Shown one piece after another: positions 1 through 8,606 of a DNA stretch of 64,000 nucleotides. The DNA comes from Brevipalpus yothersi (taxonomy: Eukaryota; Arthropoda; Arachnida; Trombidiformes; Tenuipalpidae). The DNA lies in contig QZCP01000088.1 in assembly GCA_003956705.1 (NCBI GenBank), positions 82,346 through 146,345 on the forward strand, read 5' to 3'. Positions within the stretch are counted from its first letter, which is position 1. Each line of letters begins with the position of its first letter. The position numbers and the translations under genes were made by a program. The notes beneath the pieces were generated by a model that saw nothing but the letters and a program-made list of their open reading frames with translations, searched no databases and was not told where the DNA came from.

Positions 1-1
1 C

Positions 2-2066
2 TCCCTCAATTATGCTCTCTACGAAGTTTCTGTTGTTCCAGAGGTAAATTTTTTCCTTTTTTCCCTTACTCGTCTCGCCATTACTGCTATCAAAATAATT
101 CAGTTTCTTTGCAATATTAATCACCATCATCTCATTTGTATACTATATTTCCGTTTGTTCATAGGCAAATAATGCTATCAAGCAGAGGCGTCTATCCGAT
201 CAAGTGAATCATTTGGCGGAGAAAGCCTCTCTGGTATCGAGATATTATATCAAAGAAAACAGTAATCCTCTACTCTCAGCTAGTTCTACTACGTCTAACA
301 ATTCAACCAACGATGCCGTTGCGGCTGAAATATTGAAAGACTGCCCCCTTCCCATACATTTATTCGCTCTTAACTCCACGGTCCTTGCTATCGAACTAAC
401 TCTTCATGATTTCAACATTTTTCGCTGTATCGAACCTCAATCCTTCATATTCGACCTCTTTGACCTCAAGAGCAACATAGAATCTATTGATGATAAATGG
501 AAGAAAGAGCTTAGTGAGTTTGAATCTCTCAGCAACAAGGAAATGTTCTGGGTAATCAACAGTATCCTTCAAGAATCTAGTATGCTCAAAAGAGTGAAAA
601 TCATAAAGTATTTTATCAAAGTTGCCAATATATGCCGTCATTTGCATAACTACAATTCCTTGTTTGCTATTCTTTCTGGCCTTGGACATGGTTCCGTTCA
701 GCGTCTCAAGGGAACCTGGGATAAACTTCCTACCAAATATAACAAACTTCTCAAGAATCTCCAAAGCTTGATGGACCCTTCTAGAAATATGTTAAACTAT
801 AGAGGAGAAGTTAACTCATGTGATCCTCCAGTGATTCCCTTCTTCCCTCTCGTAAAGAAAGACTTGACTTTTATTCATTTGGCTCACCCGACCACCGATG
901 AGTTGGAGCTAGTGAATTTTGATAAACTAAGAATGATATCAAAAGAGATCCGGAACATAATGAACATGTCCTCCTCCCAATATTCTCTTGGCTCTTCTTA
1001 TGCGAATCTACTTAGCAGTCATGGCTTCACAGGAACAAATTGTTACTCAAAGGACTATACTTCTGGGCCTGGATTGATGGGAGGAGTACCGCTACCTCCT
1101 CCTCCTCCCATAGCCGCACCCGCCTCAGCTACATCTGTGAAAAGGATGTTTGAAGAATCTCTCATGAGAAAGAAAGTCAAGCACTATCTCGCTCAAAGTT
1201 TTTCCAATATCAATTATGACGAGGACGCTCTTCTTGTCAAGTCTCTTGAGTTGGAAGGTGGACAAAACGGTAGTCTACAGGGTCAGTCGAGCAATTGCAG
1301 CTCATCTCGAAATTCTTTGAATATCAATTCATCAAAACAAAATCATCCTTCGCCCACTCTCTCATCAGCCTCTTCCGGTTCTTCCTCTGGTCGTTTAAAA
1401 TTCGGTGCAGAATCACCCCAGCAGCTTCGTAAGCTGTTAAGCCTCAGTGAGGTTGAATATAATCGAAATAACGCCAAAAGTATTTTGTCTCATCAAAATC
1501 AGCTCTCATCTAGCCAAAGAAATCATCTTCCACGATCCAAGAATCATATCAATACAAACAGCTCTTCCACGCACACGAGATCTGTCAGCGAGGGATCGCC
1601 TGCTAACTTTGTCCAGAATGCTGTCACTCGCCCCACTAATCCCACTGTGCCCCTTCCTATTGAGTCTTCATCTGTCACTAATCTGAGAAGAGTCAATGCT
1701 CTTCATCAAGCGGCTACCTCGATAGGACTTCATCATCAATCTTCTAATCCTCTGCCACTGCCAGCGACAATGATTCATCCAAACTCATATTCTTCCTCAT
1801 CCACAGTGTCCTACTCAACCTATCCAAACAGTCAGAATCACACCTCTTCCCTCAACTTTAGACCTCGACCTCCCGATTATGATGAAGCTCTTCTCCGTAA
1901 ACATAACGTTAAGCTAGCCAATCTTGCATGTAACACAGTTGTCCGTCATCAATTTCCTCCTGGGCCATCTTCTCCAAACAGTGTCGCAGTGGCAAATCCT
2001 TTGCAAAAGGTGCCAATTTTGAAAAACAATAATCTTCAACAAGATGATAAAGTTTCTGCTGTGTGA
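2..2066 (+). CDS. RAPGEF2: Rap guanine nucleotide exchange factor, RapGEF2/PDZ-GEF type (5' partial)
   Basis: Two exons are visible: 2-43 and 165-2066, joined in phase 0 over a 121-bp GT-AG intron; the rest lies left of the window. The first exon and the start of the second (VIKQRR-like stretch) match the end of the Ras-association domain. Then comes the CDC25/RasGEF catalytic domain, with family signatures KIIKHFIK-like (KIIKYFIKVA), FAILSGL, WDKLP, DPSRNM, PFFPLVKKDLTF and NFDKLRMI. The tail is Ser/Asn rich, holds a proline run near 1095, a PPDY motif (PY type, bound by NEDD4-family WW domains in vertebrate RapGEF2) and ends in VSAV, a class-like PDZ ligand shared with vertebrate PDZ-GEF1. 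The family activates Rap1/Rap2 at junctions and membranes. The stop TGA is at 2064. The fly counterpart is PDZ-GEF/Gef26. Identification is secure; RapGEF2 versus RapGEF6 cannot be separated because most invertebrates have one. Confidence 0.95.
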
Positions 2067-2272
2067 GGACAGCTCATGAATAATGATTTATAGAGACGTT
2101 TCTCAAAAAGGAAAAAAGAATCTAACAAGATGAAAATTTTATATTTTTAATATCAGAGCAGGCTGTAGAGGCTCTTATACCTCATCATGCTGTATAATTT
2201 ATGTATCTTTACCATCTAACGCATCAACACACAAACACTCATTTTTACCCAATGTAGCTATTTCATATGGTT

Positions 2273-2278
2273 TTTATT
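2273..2278 (-). terminator. Candidate poly(A) signal for CIAO2B
   Basis: AATAAA on the minus strand, 111 bp beyond the CIAO2B stop codon. It is the first such hexamer downstream. Confidence 0.5.
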
Positions 2279-2358
2279 GAGATTTGTATATATGGTTCGT
2301 CACGAAAAAAATGATCATCATGATCAAAACATGTAAAGGACTGTTCATCAGTCGATGA

Positions 2359-2364
2359 AATAAA
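2359..2364 (+). terminator. Candidate poly(A) signal for the RapGEF gene
   Basis: AATAAA on the plus strand, 293 bp after the RapGEF stop, followed by an A-rich run. It lies beyond the minus-strand signal of CIAO2B, so the two 3' UTRs would overlap. Confidence 0.5.
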
Positions 2365-2388
2365 AAAAAAAATCTGATTTCATCACAT

Positions 2389-2856
2389 TCATAGGGAATC
2401 TTTTAAGCAAGTATTTATGACTTGAAGCAAGTTGGGATTTTCAAGAGCAGCAGCAACTCTCTCCTTATCATTCAATTGCTTATTTATTGCTTCTTCTGTT
2501 GAATGGCTGCCTTTGGTTAGTTTAACTTCTATTTTAAATCGTGAAGGAAGACTACGCATCAATTTGACCATGATACACAAACCGATCAGAGTGGCCATTG
2601 AGCATCGATCAATTGTCGGAGTAAAGTAGACTTCACACGTATTACTTTGATCATCAACAATAACGTTAGATTCTTGAACAACATTCAGTTCTTCAAGAGT
2701 CAAAGGATGTTCAGGATCTTTAATACCTCGAATATGGTCGTAAACTTCACGTACATCGAATTCATCTACCACCGAATCATCTTGCTCTTGAGATGTGAGT
2801 TGCCTACTCTCTTTGCGCTCAAATACCAGAGGATTTGCGTTTTCCAGCTCCATCAT
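2389..2856 (-). CDS. CIAO2B: Cytosolic iron-sulfur assembly component 2B (MIP18/FAM96B)
   Basis: Single exon of 155 codons plus stop. The start is the first of two tandem ATGs (2854-2856); the frame stays open three codons upstream without another ATG. The product reads as a MIP18 (DUF59) family protein: ENANPL near the N-terminus, [30 protein letters not shown] with the conserved reactive cysteine at about residue 85, [26 protein letters not shown] and a short C-terminal tail. Length matches vertebrate CIAO2B. With CIAO1 and MMS19 the family forms the CIA targeting complex, which inserts 4Fe-4S clusters into cytosolic and nuclear apoproteins such as DNA polymerases and helicases. The ENANPL N-terminus favours CIAO2B over CIAO2A. 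It converges on the RapGEF gene and is divergent from the candidate gene at 2936. Confidence 0.96.
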   Translation of the reverse strand: MMELENANPLVFERKESRQLTSQEQDDSVVDEFDVREVYDHIRGIKDPEHPLTLEELNVVQESNVIVDDQSNTCEVYFTPTIDRCSMATLIGLCIMVKLMRSLPSRFKIEVKLTKGSHSTEEAINKQLNDKERVAAALENPNLLQVINTCLKDSL

Positions 2857-2935
2857 ACTATCCAAAAATATTGTCCAATCAAGAACACACTAAGATGGTC
2901 ACAATTTAGTTCTCCAGGATGGATCGACGTTCCCA
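2857..2935. promoter_or_regulatory. Very short intergenic space between divergent start codons
   Basis: 79 bp separate the CIAO2B start (minus) from the ATG of the candidate gene at 2936 (plus). If both genes are real this is a bidirectional core promoter with minimal 5' UTRs. No clear TATA box is seen. Confidence 0.4.
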
Positions 2936-3614
2936 ATGAGTACGAAAAAACACACTCAATCGTAAGGCCCAAACGACTTGGCCAATGTTATCGAGCCAGA
3001 ATTTGATCATATTGACAGCGCCGCATTTTTTGAACAACTGCTAGCGACGCCAAGCTTTACCATACCAAATCGTGAACATCGAGACTCTCTATTAGAGAGC
3101 TCCGTTTTATAACACACAGATTCACCTGATTGTCCATGCGACATAATTGTGTAATCGGAAAAATAAACGAAGGATTTATTTTAATCACTCCATGCAAAAA
3201 AGGGTCTCTCGTTCCAGTGACTCAAGAATTTTGTTGGAGAAATCGGAATTCCAGGCGATAATTAGCTCGGAAGTGGTAACGGAAATCAGCTCTTTCTCAT
3301 TAGATCGATTCCTAGTATTTAATGAAAATTCTCATAGGGTAAGTATCCCAATAATTATCCGGTTCTTTTAGACATCAGAAAATTCGTTTTAATTGGAATT
3401 GCAAAAGTTTTGCTCACTTTTGGAAAAGAAATTTGACCCTGAAAAGGCAAATTTGAATGCTGGCAATGATTCGAACCCTCTCCTACCATCAATGAAGGAA
3501 GACGGAATAATGGAACAAAAAGAGATGTCTGCTCGATTCGATTTATTTCGACCACGGAATTCGGTTACCAAGCAACAATTAAGGCACTTGAATCATCACA
3601 ATGATAGTAAATAA
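2936..3614 (+). CDS. Candidate small three-exon gene, function unknown
   Basis: Model: exon 1 2936-2961 (ATG, eight codons plus two bases), donor gtaagg; exon 2 3218-3338 (acceptor after a CT-rich stretch ending ttccag; 3203 is an in-phase alternative), donor gtaagt; exon 3 3408-3614 (acceptor aaaag), stop TAA. All junction phases agree, giving about 117 residues. Exon 2 and exon 3 reading frames are free of low complexity and look helical and charged, for example SEFQAIISSEVV, CSLLEKKFDPEKA and SARFDLFRPRNSV. I do not recognise the family. The weak points are the last acceptor, where a stronger AG at 3370-3371 would need a 33-nt intron and soon hits a stop, and the lack of a homologue I can name. 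Three AATAAA motifs follow at 3610-3663. It is divergent from CIAO2B and convergent with MVD. Confidence 0.42.
3542..3547 (-). terminator. Candidate poly(A) signal for MVD
   Basis: AATAAA on the minus strand, 168 bp past the MVD stop. Using it would place the MVD 3' UTR antisense to exon 3 of the candidate gene at 2936-3614. Confidence 0.4.
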
Positions 3615-3663
3615 AGTAAATAAAGGATAGTGATCACAGATTAACAGATAAACTATAAATAAA
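3610..3663 (+). terminator. Cluster of three AATAAA hexamers
   Basis: AATAAA occurs at 3610, 3619 and about 3658 on the plus strand, the first overlapping the TAA stop of the candidate small gene. The cluster supports a plus-strand transcript ending here. Confidence 0.4.
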
Positions 3664-3714
3664 GAAAATATCCAGTTTTTACTCTGAGTGAATTTTGATA
3701 AAAATTGAAAAAGT

Positions 3715-4977
3715 TCAACTAATTTCGACTGCAGGACCAACACCAACTCGGGTTTGAAAATGGCCTTTCAAACAACCGGGCATGATTACCAATTTTTTCG
3801 AGAGAGCTTCTGTCAGACCAGCATCAATGTGAGGAAAGTTATTTTTCCATTGTGAAAGTTCTGGATTTTCACTTGGAAAAAAATGATTAACCAGGGTAAG
3901 CATTGAGGTTATCTGATCTTCTTCCATGAAAAGAAAAGCGTTTGGACCAGCATCGAATGTGTAGGCAACTTTATTTTTCCCATAATAATCATTGACTGCA
4001 TGTACCAACTTGCGAACTGCTCTCGAAGCCTCATTCAAGTAGGTTATCGGAGGATAAGTGTCCTCACAGGTCGCATGAAATTGATTGCTATCCTTTATTG
4101 TCAACTCAGCAAAGCGGTGGAAATCTTTGTCCAAAATTGCTGCTCTCATCCGTTGACATCGTTCAGGAACAATTAGTTCACTGCGGAGTTTGAGAAGTTC
4201 TGAAGTCTCAACAGATCGCTTCATGCCACCAGTACTGGAAACTGCTTTGGCGGCATCATTGAGCACAAGAATTAAAACTCGAAGTGAGCTCCAATGATTT
4301 TCATCAGCTATTTGTTCAGCAAAAGATGAATCATGATCTGTGCCAGCTTTCCATTCCACAAAACCACCATAAATTGACCGACAAGCACTGCCTGAGCCTA
4401 ATCTAGCCAATTTTGTCAATACTTTCTTGTCATCAATATCAAAAAAGGCACCCAAAGCGGAAACCAAGCCAGCATAACCAGCAGCTGATGATGCCAGACC
4501 AGCGGCTGTTGGAAAATTGTTGTGAGATTGGATCAGTAGTGGACCATCATACTTGATTTTGGCAATGGATCGAACTGTGTGAAAATAAACATAAAGCAAT
4601 TGAGTCACTACTCTTTCTATCTCTTTCCAAGAACAGCTATCATCAAGATATCTTACCCGTTTCTAGGCATCTCGATAAGCGAAGATTTTCTTTGATCGAC
4701 TGTTGCTGACCATTCAACCAGAATTGATCTTCCACACAATCCGGGCTTGTCTTGATGGTGGTTGTAGCACACAGGTCATCAATGTTGAGTGTGGCTGATA
4801 TCGAGTTGTTCAAGGGAATGATCAAGCTTTCATCCTTTTTACCCCCTTCAAAATAAGATGATATTGATCAGAGATCATGAGTGTTTTTCATTTCAATTGT
4901 GATCTCAACTCACAATACTTGACGACAGCAATGTTCACCGGTGCTCGAACTGTAACCACACGTTTATTGATGTCCAT
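3715..4977 (-). CDS. MVD: Diphosphomevalonate decarboxylase (mevalonate pyrophosphate decarboxylase)
   Basis: Three exons on the minus strand: 4914-4977, 4657-4845 and 3715-4574, with introns of 68 and 82 bp (gtgagt..aag, gtaaga..cag) and total 370 codons plus stop. The enzyme converts mevalonate 5-diphosphate to isopentenyl diphosphate with ATP, the last committed step of the mevalonate route to farnesyl units, dolichol and prenyl groups. Seen in order: APVNIAVVKYWGKKDES near residues 11-27 (the Trp codon is split by intron 1), the GHMP-kinase ATP loop PTAAGLASSAAGYAG at about 106-120, GSACRSIYGGFVEW with the catalytic-site Arg at about 150, MKDSNQFHAT-like IKDSNQFHAT, and FDAGPNA with the general-base Asp at about 292. 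All key residues are present. It is slightly shorter than human MVD (400) at the C-terminus and lacks a peroxisomal targeting tail. It shares a divergent upstream region with SLC4A11. Confidence 0.97.
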
Positions 4978-5869
4978 GATCCCAGATAGTGTCCAAAAAG
5001 GTATACAAAATTTTCACCAATACACACACATAAAAATGTGGCCCAAATGACCTGTTGGCAAGTGATGAAACAAAGTTGGTCAAAGGAAGACCGGTTTACT
5101 GCCGGCAGTGATAATGATGATAATAATAATCAAGTGTCGGTTGTCAAGATTGTTGCCGGGAAAAAGGAGAAGAGAGAGGCAAAAGGAAAATCCGCCAAAT
5201 TGAAGAGTGAAAACATGATCAGAGCATCTGGAATACACACTGGAATACACACTGGAATACATTCTGGCTGAATGCTGGCTCTGCTTCGTGATGTTCATGA
5301 CATCCTCCCAAGAACGCATACGCGTTCGCCTTTGTTTGAAGAGATGGGCCAAGAGATGAATCCAGAGGAAGGAATGAAGGAATAATACATAGAGAGAGAG
5401 ACTGAAAGACTGAGGGAAAGAGAGAGAATAAGAGTGGTCCATTGGAGAATGAATATGCATACTGTATTTTGATTAAATTTTCGGTGTGTGTGTATAATAT
5501 TTAGTTGTGAATGGTGTGTGGATATAAATTAATTAATTACTAGTGGCCACACACAACATGATACACGATATGGTGGACAAGTGTTAGTTGTGATCAAGTG
5601 ATTCTCTCTCCTTCTCTCGATTTTGAGGAAGCGAGAGAGAGAGAGAAAAAGAAAGTGAAAAAGAAATTGACTAGAAACCTTTTTCTAAATCGACATGTTG
5701 ACTCCCCTTCCGCTTATGATTCGAATTTCGCTCCATGTTCACGAGCCCCTTTGCATCATCTCACTCTACCTCTGGGCACCCTGACCCCTTCTGCCTTTAG
5801 TCGTACCCAAGACTCTGGGCCCTGTCCAAAATTTCCTTATCCAATTCGCCTTGGATAAGGTCTTCTACT
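4978..5869. promoter_or_regulatory. Divergent upstream region of MVD and the SLC4A11-type gene
   Basis: 892 bp lie between the two start codons. It holds a three-copy 12-bp direct repeat at 5229-5264, GA-rich stretches near 5390-5430 and 5630-5655, and a pyrimidine-rich 5' leader before 5870. Open frames here have no protein-like features. Promoters for both genes should lie here; no TATA box could be assigned. Confidence 0.5.
5229..5264. repeat. Three-copy 12-bp direct repeat
   Basis: Unit TGGAATACACAC at 5229 and 5241, with a diverged third copy TGGAATACATTC at 5253. It sits about 250 bp upstream of MVD. Confidence 0.85.
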
Positions 5870-6017
5870 ATGTCCATCTACAATATGAGTGTTCGACGAG
5901 TTCGTGGATCTTTCCGGGGCAGTCTTCGCCGCTACGGAAGTGCGGAATCCTCGGGACGTCGACAGATTCGTCACCACAGTTGGATTTATTCCAACAATGA
6001 ATGGAGAATAGCTTATG
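5870..6017 (+). CDS. SLC4A11: SLC4A11 exon 1 (upstream first exon)
   Basis: Starts at ATG 5870 with A at -3; a second ATG lies five codons on. It encodes residues 1-49, very Arg/Ser rich, ending SNNEWRIAY. Donor gtaagt after one base of the next codon. Confidence 0.75.
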
Positions 6018-8575
6018 GTAAGTGTGAGAATTCACTTGTATTTTGCTACTTACTTGGAATTCATTTTTACCGGAGCAAACCGTTATATTTTTCTTTTCGT
6101 AGCGCGCCTTTTAGTTAGCATTCTCTTCTTCTGACTCGATGATGACTTATGTATTCGCACTCATTTTTCTTTATCTTTTTCTTTTTCTCTCCTTTTTTCT
6201 TTCACTTTCTCTCTCTCTCTCCTTATCTTCATCATCTATCCATTTATTCTTACACTGATCTATTCATTTCGTATATATAATATTTAACCAATCAACTATT
6301 CGATACATATTTGATTGCAATTCTTGATCGTATTCCTTACTGATCAGCCATTTTATTTCGTAGATGATGGCGATGAAGTCACCTTGATGTACGCCAAACA
6401 TGAGGTGAGTGATGATGGTCATTTCTTATACTTTTTTCTTTCTCTCTCTCTCTTTTTCTCTCTTCTCTCTCTTCTCGCGAGAAGAGAAGAAAAAGAGAGA
6501 GAGAAAGATCATTTCTGGTCAAAGCAGCGGTGTGTCCAAAAAGGCTGGAGAATATATATGAAGAAGGAGAAGATGAATTGCTCTTCTTATTCCTACTCGG
6601 AAAGCCAACCACGAACGCAGTCCGAGGCAGCTACAATCCTCATGGGCTTCTCTTCATGAAGAATACTACTACTACTAGCATCACTAATACTACTTCTACC
6701 TACTACTGCAACAACAACTCTATTGCCAAGATGCTGATGCTGATGCTGATGATCATGGTGATGATGGGGGAGTGAGAAAGAATAACGAAACATTTTCATA
6801 TTTATAAATATATATATATATATATTTATATCTAGCAAAAATGATTAGCTCCTAATTTTGAAAACAGAACATGGTGAAATATTCTTATCCACCATAATTA
6901 CATCAGCAAGACAACATTGTTTACCTAACACTGATGCGCTAGAAGTGCGAGGATTTTGTTCTTCTTCTTCTTCTTTCCTTCTTTTTTTCATCAATACTAT
7001 CGATTTGGAATATCTCCACTTGAATTTCCTCTCTTTCTCTCTCTTTTTTTTTCTCTCTCTCTCTCACCCCTACCATGTGCATATGAGCAGAGAAGATTGG
7101 TTTCATTCTTCAAGCTGATCCTTATTCAAACACTTCTTCTGTTGTTGGATTATTTTTCCAGTTGGTCTCATATTTAGCTAATTATTTACACGAGAAAAAA
7201 ATTCTAGTATTCACATGAGTTGAGAGAGGAAGAACGAGCAAAGAGAAAAATCTTTTCGGTCATTTTTTGGACCAAATGCAGCCATACAGCAAAAGCAGGC
7301 CTCTCCATACACATATATGTACATGTATACACAGTGTATTTGCTTGCCCAAAATGTGCCCTCTCTTTTGTCACACTTGATTCAACTCTGCCATCCGAATA
7401 ATGACCTAGATTCTTATGATGCTGTTAGGACGCGATGATCAGCATCTCGAAGAACTGCCTCGGTGGCAAAGAGAGAGAGAGGAGAAAGAGGAGGGAAAGT
7501 GGAAGGAAGGGAGATTCGGAAGAAGCTTCTTTAAATGCTAATTCTTGCTCATCGTCCACAAAGAGGATGATGGCAAAGGTGGCTGATGGTGAGATTGTGA
7601 GCATCAATCAGGTAGAGAATGATTCATACCTTACAGAATAAATTTCATTAGTCATCCTAATTTCATCACTACTCGTTCTCCGATTGTTCTCCTCCTCCAT
7701 TTCCATCCTTACCACTGTCTTGACTCCCTAAACCAATTATTCAATCGTGGCCGTAATACGATAAAAATAATGCAACTTCCATGCATGCTTGTAGCAAATC
7801 TCAATCGATGCCATCCATCGATACTCGATATTCTCTCCTCTCTCTCCTCTCTCCTCTCTCCTCTCTCTTCTTTCTCTTTTACTTTCTTTCACTCTCTCTC
7901 TCCTCCTCCACTGTCCCTGAGTGTATGTGCCCGCATGGATGTTGCGCCGCATCCTGAGGATGAGCCGAGATGGAGAGCGCGAGCGTCGGAGGACGAGACT
8001 AAGCGCAAGAGAGCGCGGAGGAGAAAAGAGCTGGAGAGTGAACGATGAGGAATGCTGATTCTTTCGGATGCTCAATTCTTCGTCAAAAGGAATCCCACAG
8101 ATTCTGTAAGCAAAAGGCGCTCCGAAACTCGTGCTTGTTATGAAAAATTATTGCTCTTTATCTTCCTCTTCTCTCTCTCTCAATTCACATATTTCAATCA
8201 TCATCTGTCCCGAATTGATTGAGACGGATAGTTGTTGGTTGTTTCAAGTTTTATTTCCACTGTTCTGTCTTCAATCAAGATATTTTTTCTCTGAATGCAA
8301 TTCAAGTGATTTGTTTACCCGAGCGTTTTGGTCAAGTTAATCATAAGTGACTGTGATCCATTCATTCATTCATTCCAACTTTCTTCTCTCTTCCACACTC
8401 TCTCTCTCTCTCTCTCTGGCACTTTCTTCTTCTCTTTTCTCTCTTCCTGGACATCGTGTTCTCCTCTTCTCTATTTCTCTTACTCTTTTTTTTCGATATG
8501 TGAAGGTGGAATGTAAGTGACATGTTTCTCAGTGAGTGGTCAGCCAAAATGTCAGCATCTACAACCCTGGCTCCC

Positions 8576-8606
<31 letters not shown>

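Noticed and set aside
396..764. 122-codon minus-strand open frame
   Set aside because: It is the antisense shadow of the RapGEF catalytic domain, whose plus-strand frame is clearly conserved.
2966..3109. Protein-like plus-strand frame (PEFDHIDSAAFFEQLL)
   Set aside because: It follows an in-frame TAA at 2963 and ends at TAA 3110, and no splice phase joins it to the neighbouring exons. It fits best as the first intron of the small candidate gene, although a retained or broken exon cannot be excluded.
3372..3392. Alternative last exon of the small gene after the stronger acceptor ttttag
   Set aside because: It would require a 33-nt intron, below usual metazoan limits, and gives only six codons before TAA.
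5038..5271. Open frame ending in GIHTGIHTGIHSG
   Set aside because: The repeat is the translation of the 12-bp direct repeat; no start context, splice site or homology supports coding.
7435..7641. Possible extra first exon of SLC4A11 ([15 protein letters not shown] then gtagag)
   Set aside because: The phase fits, but the donor is weak and most of the frame is GA-repeat translation.
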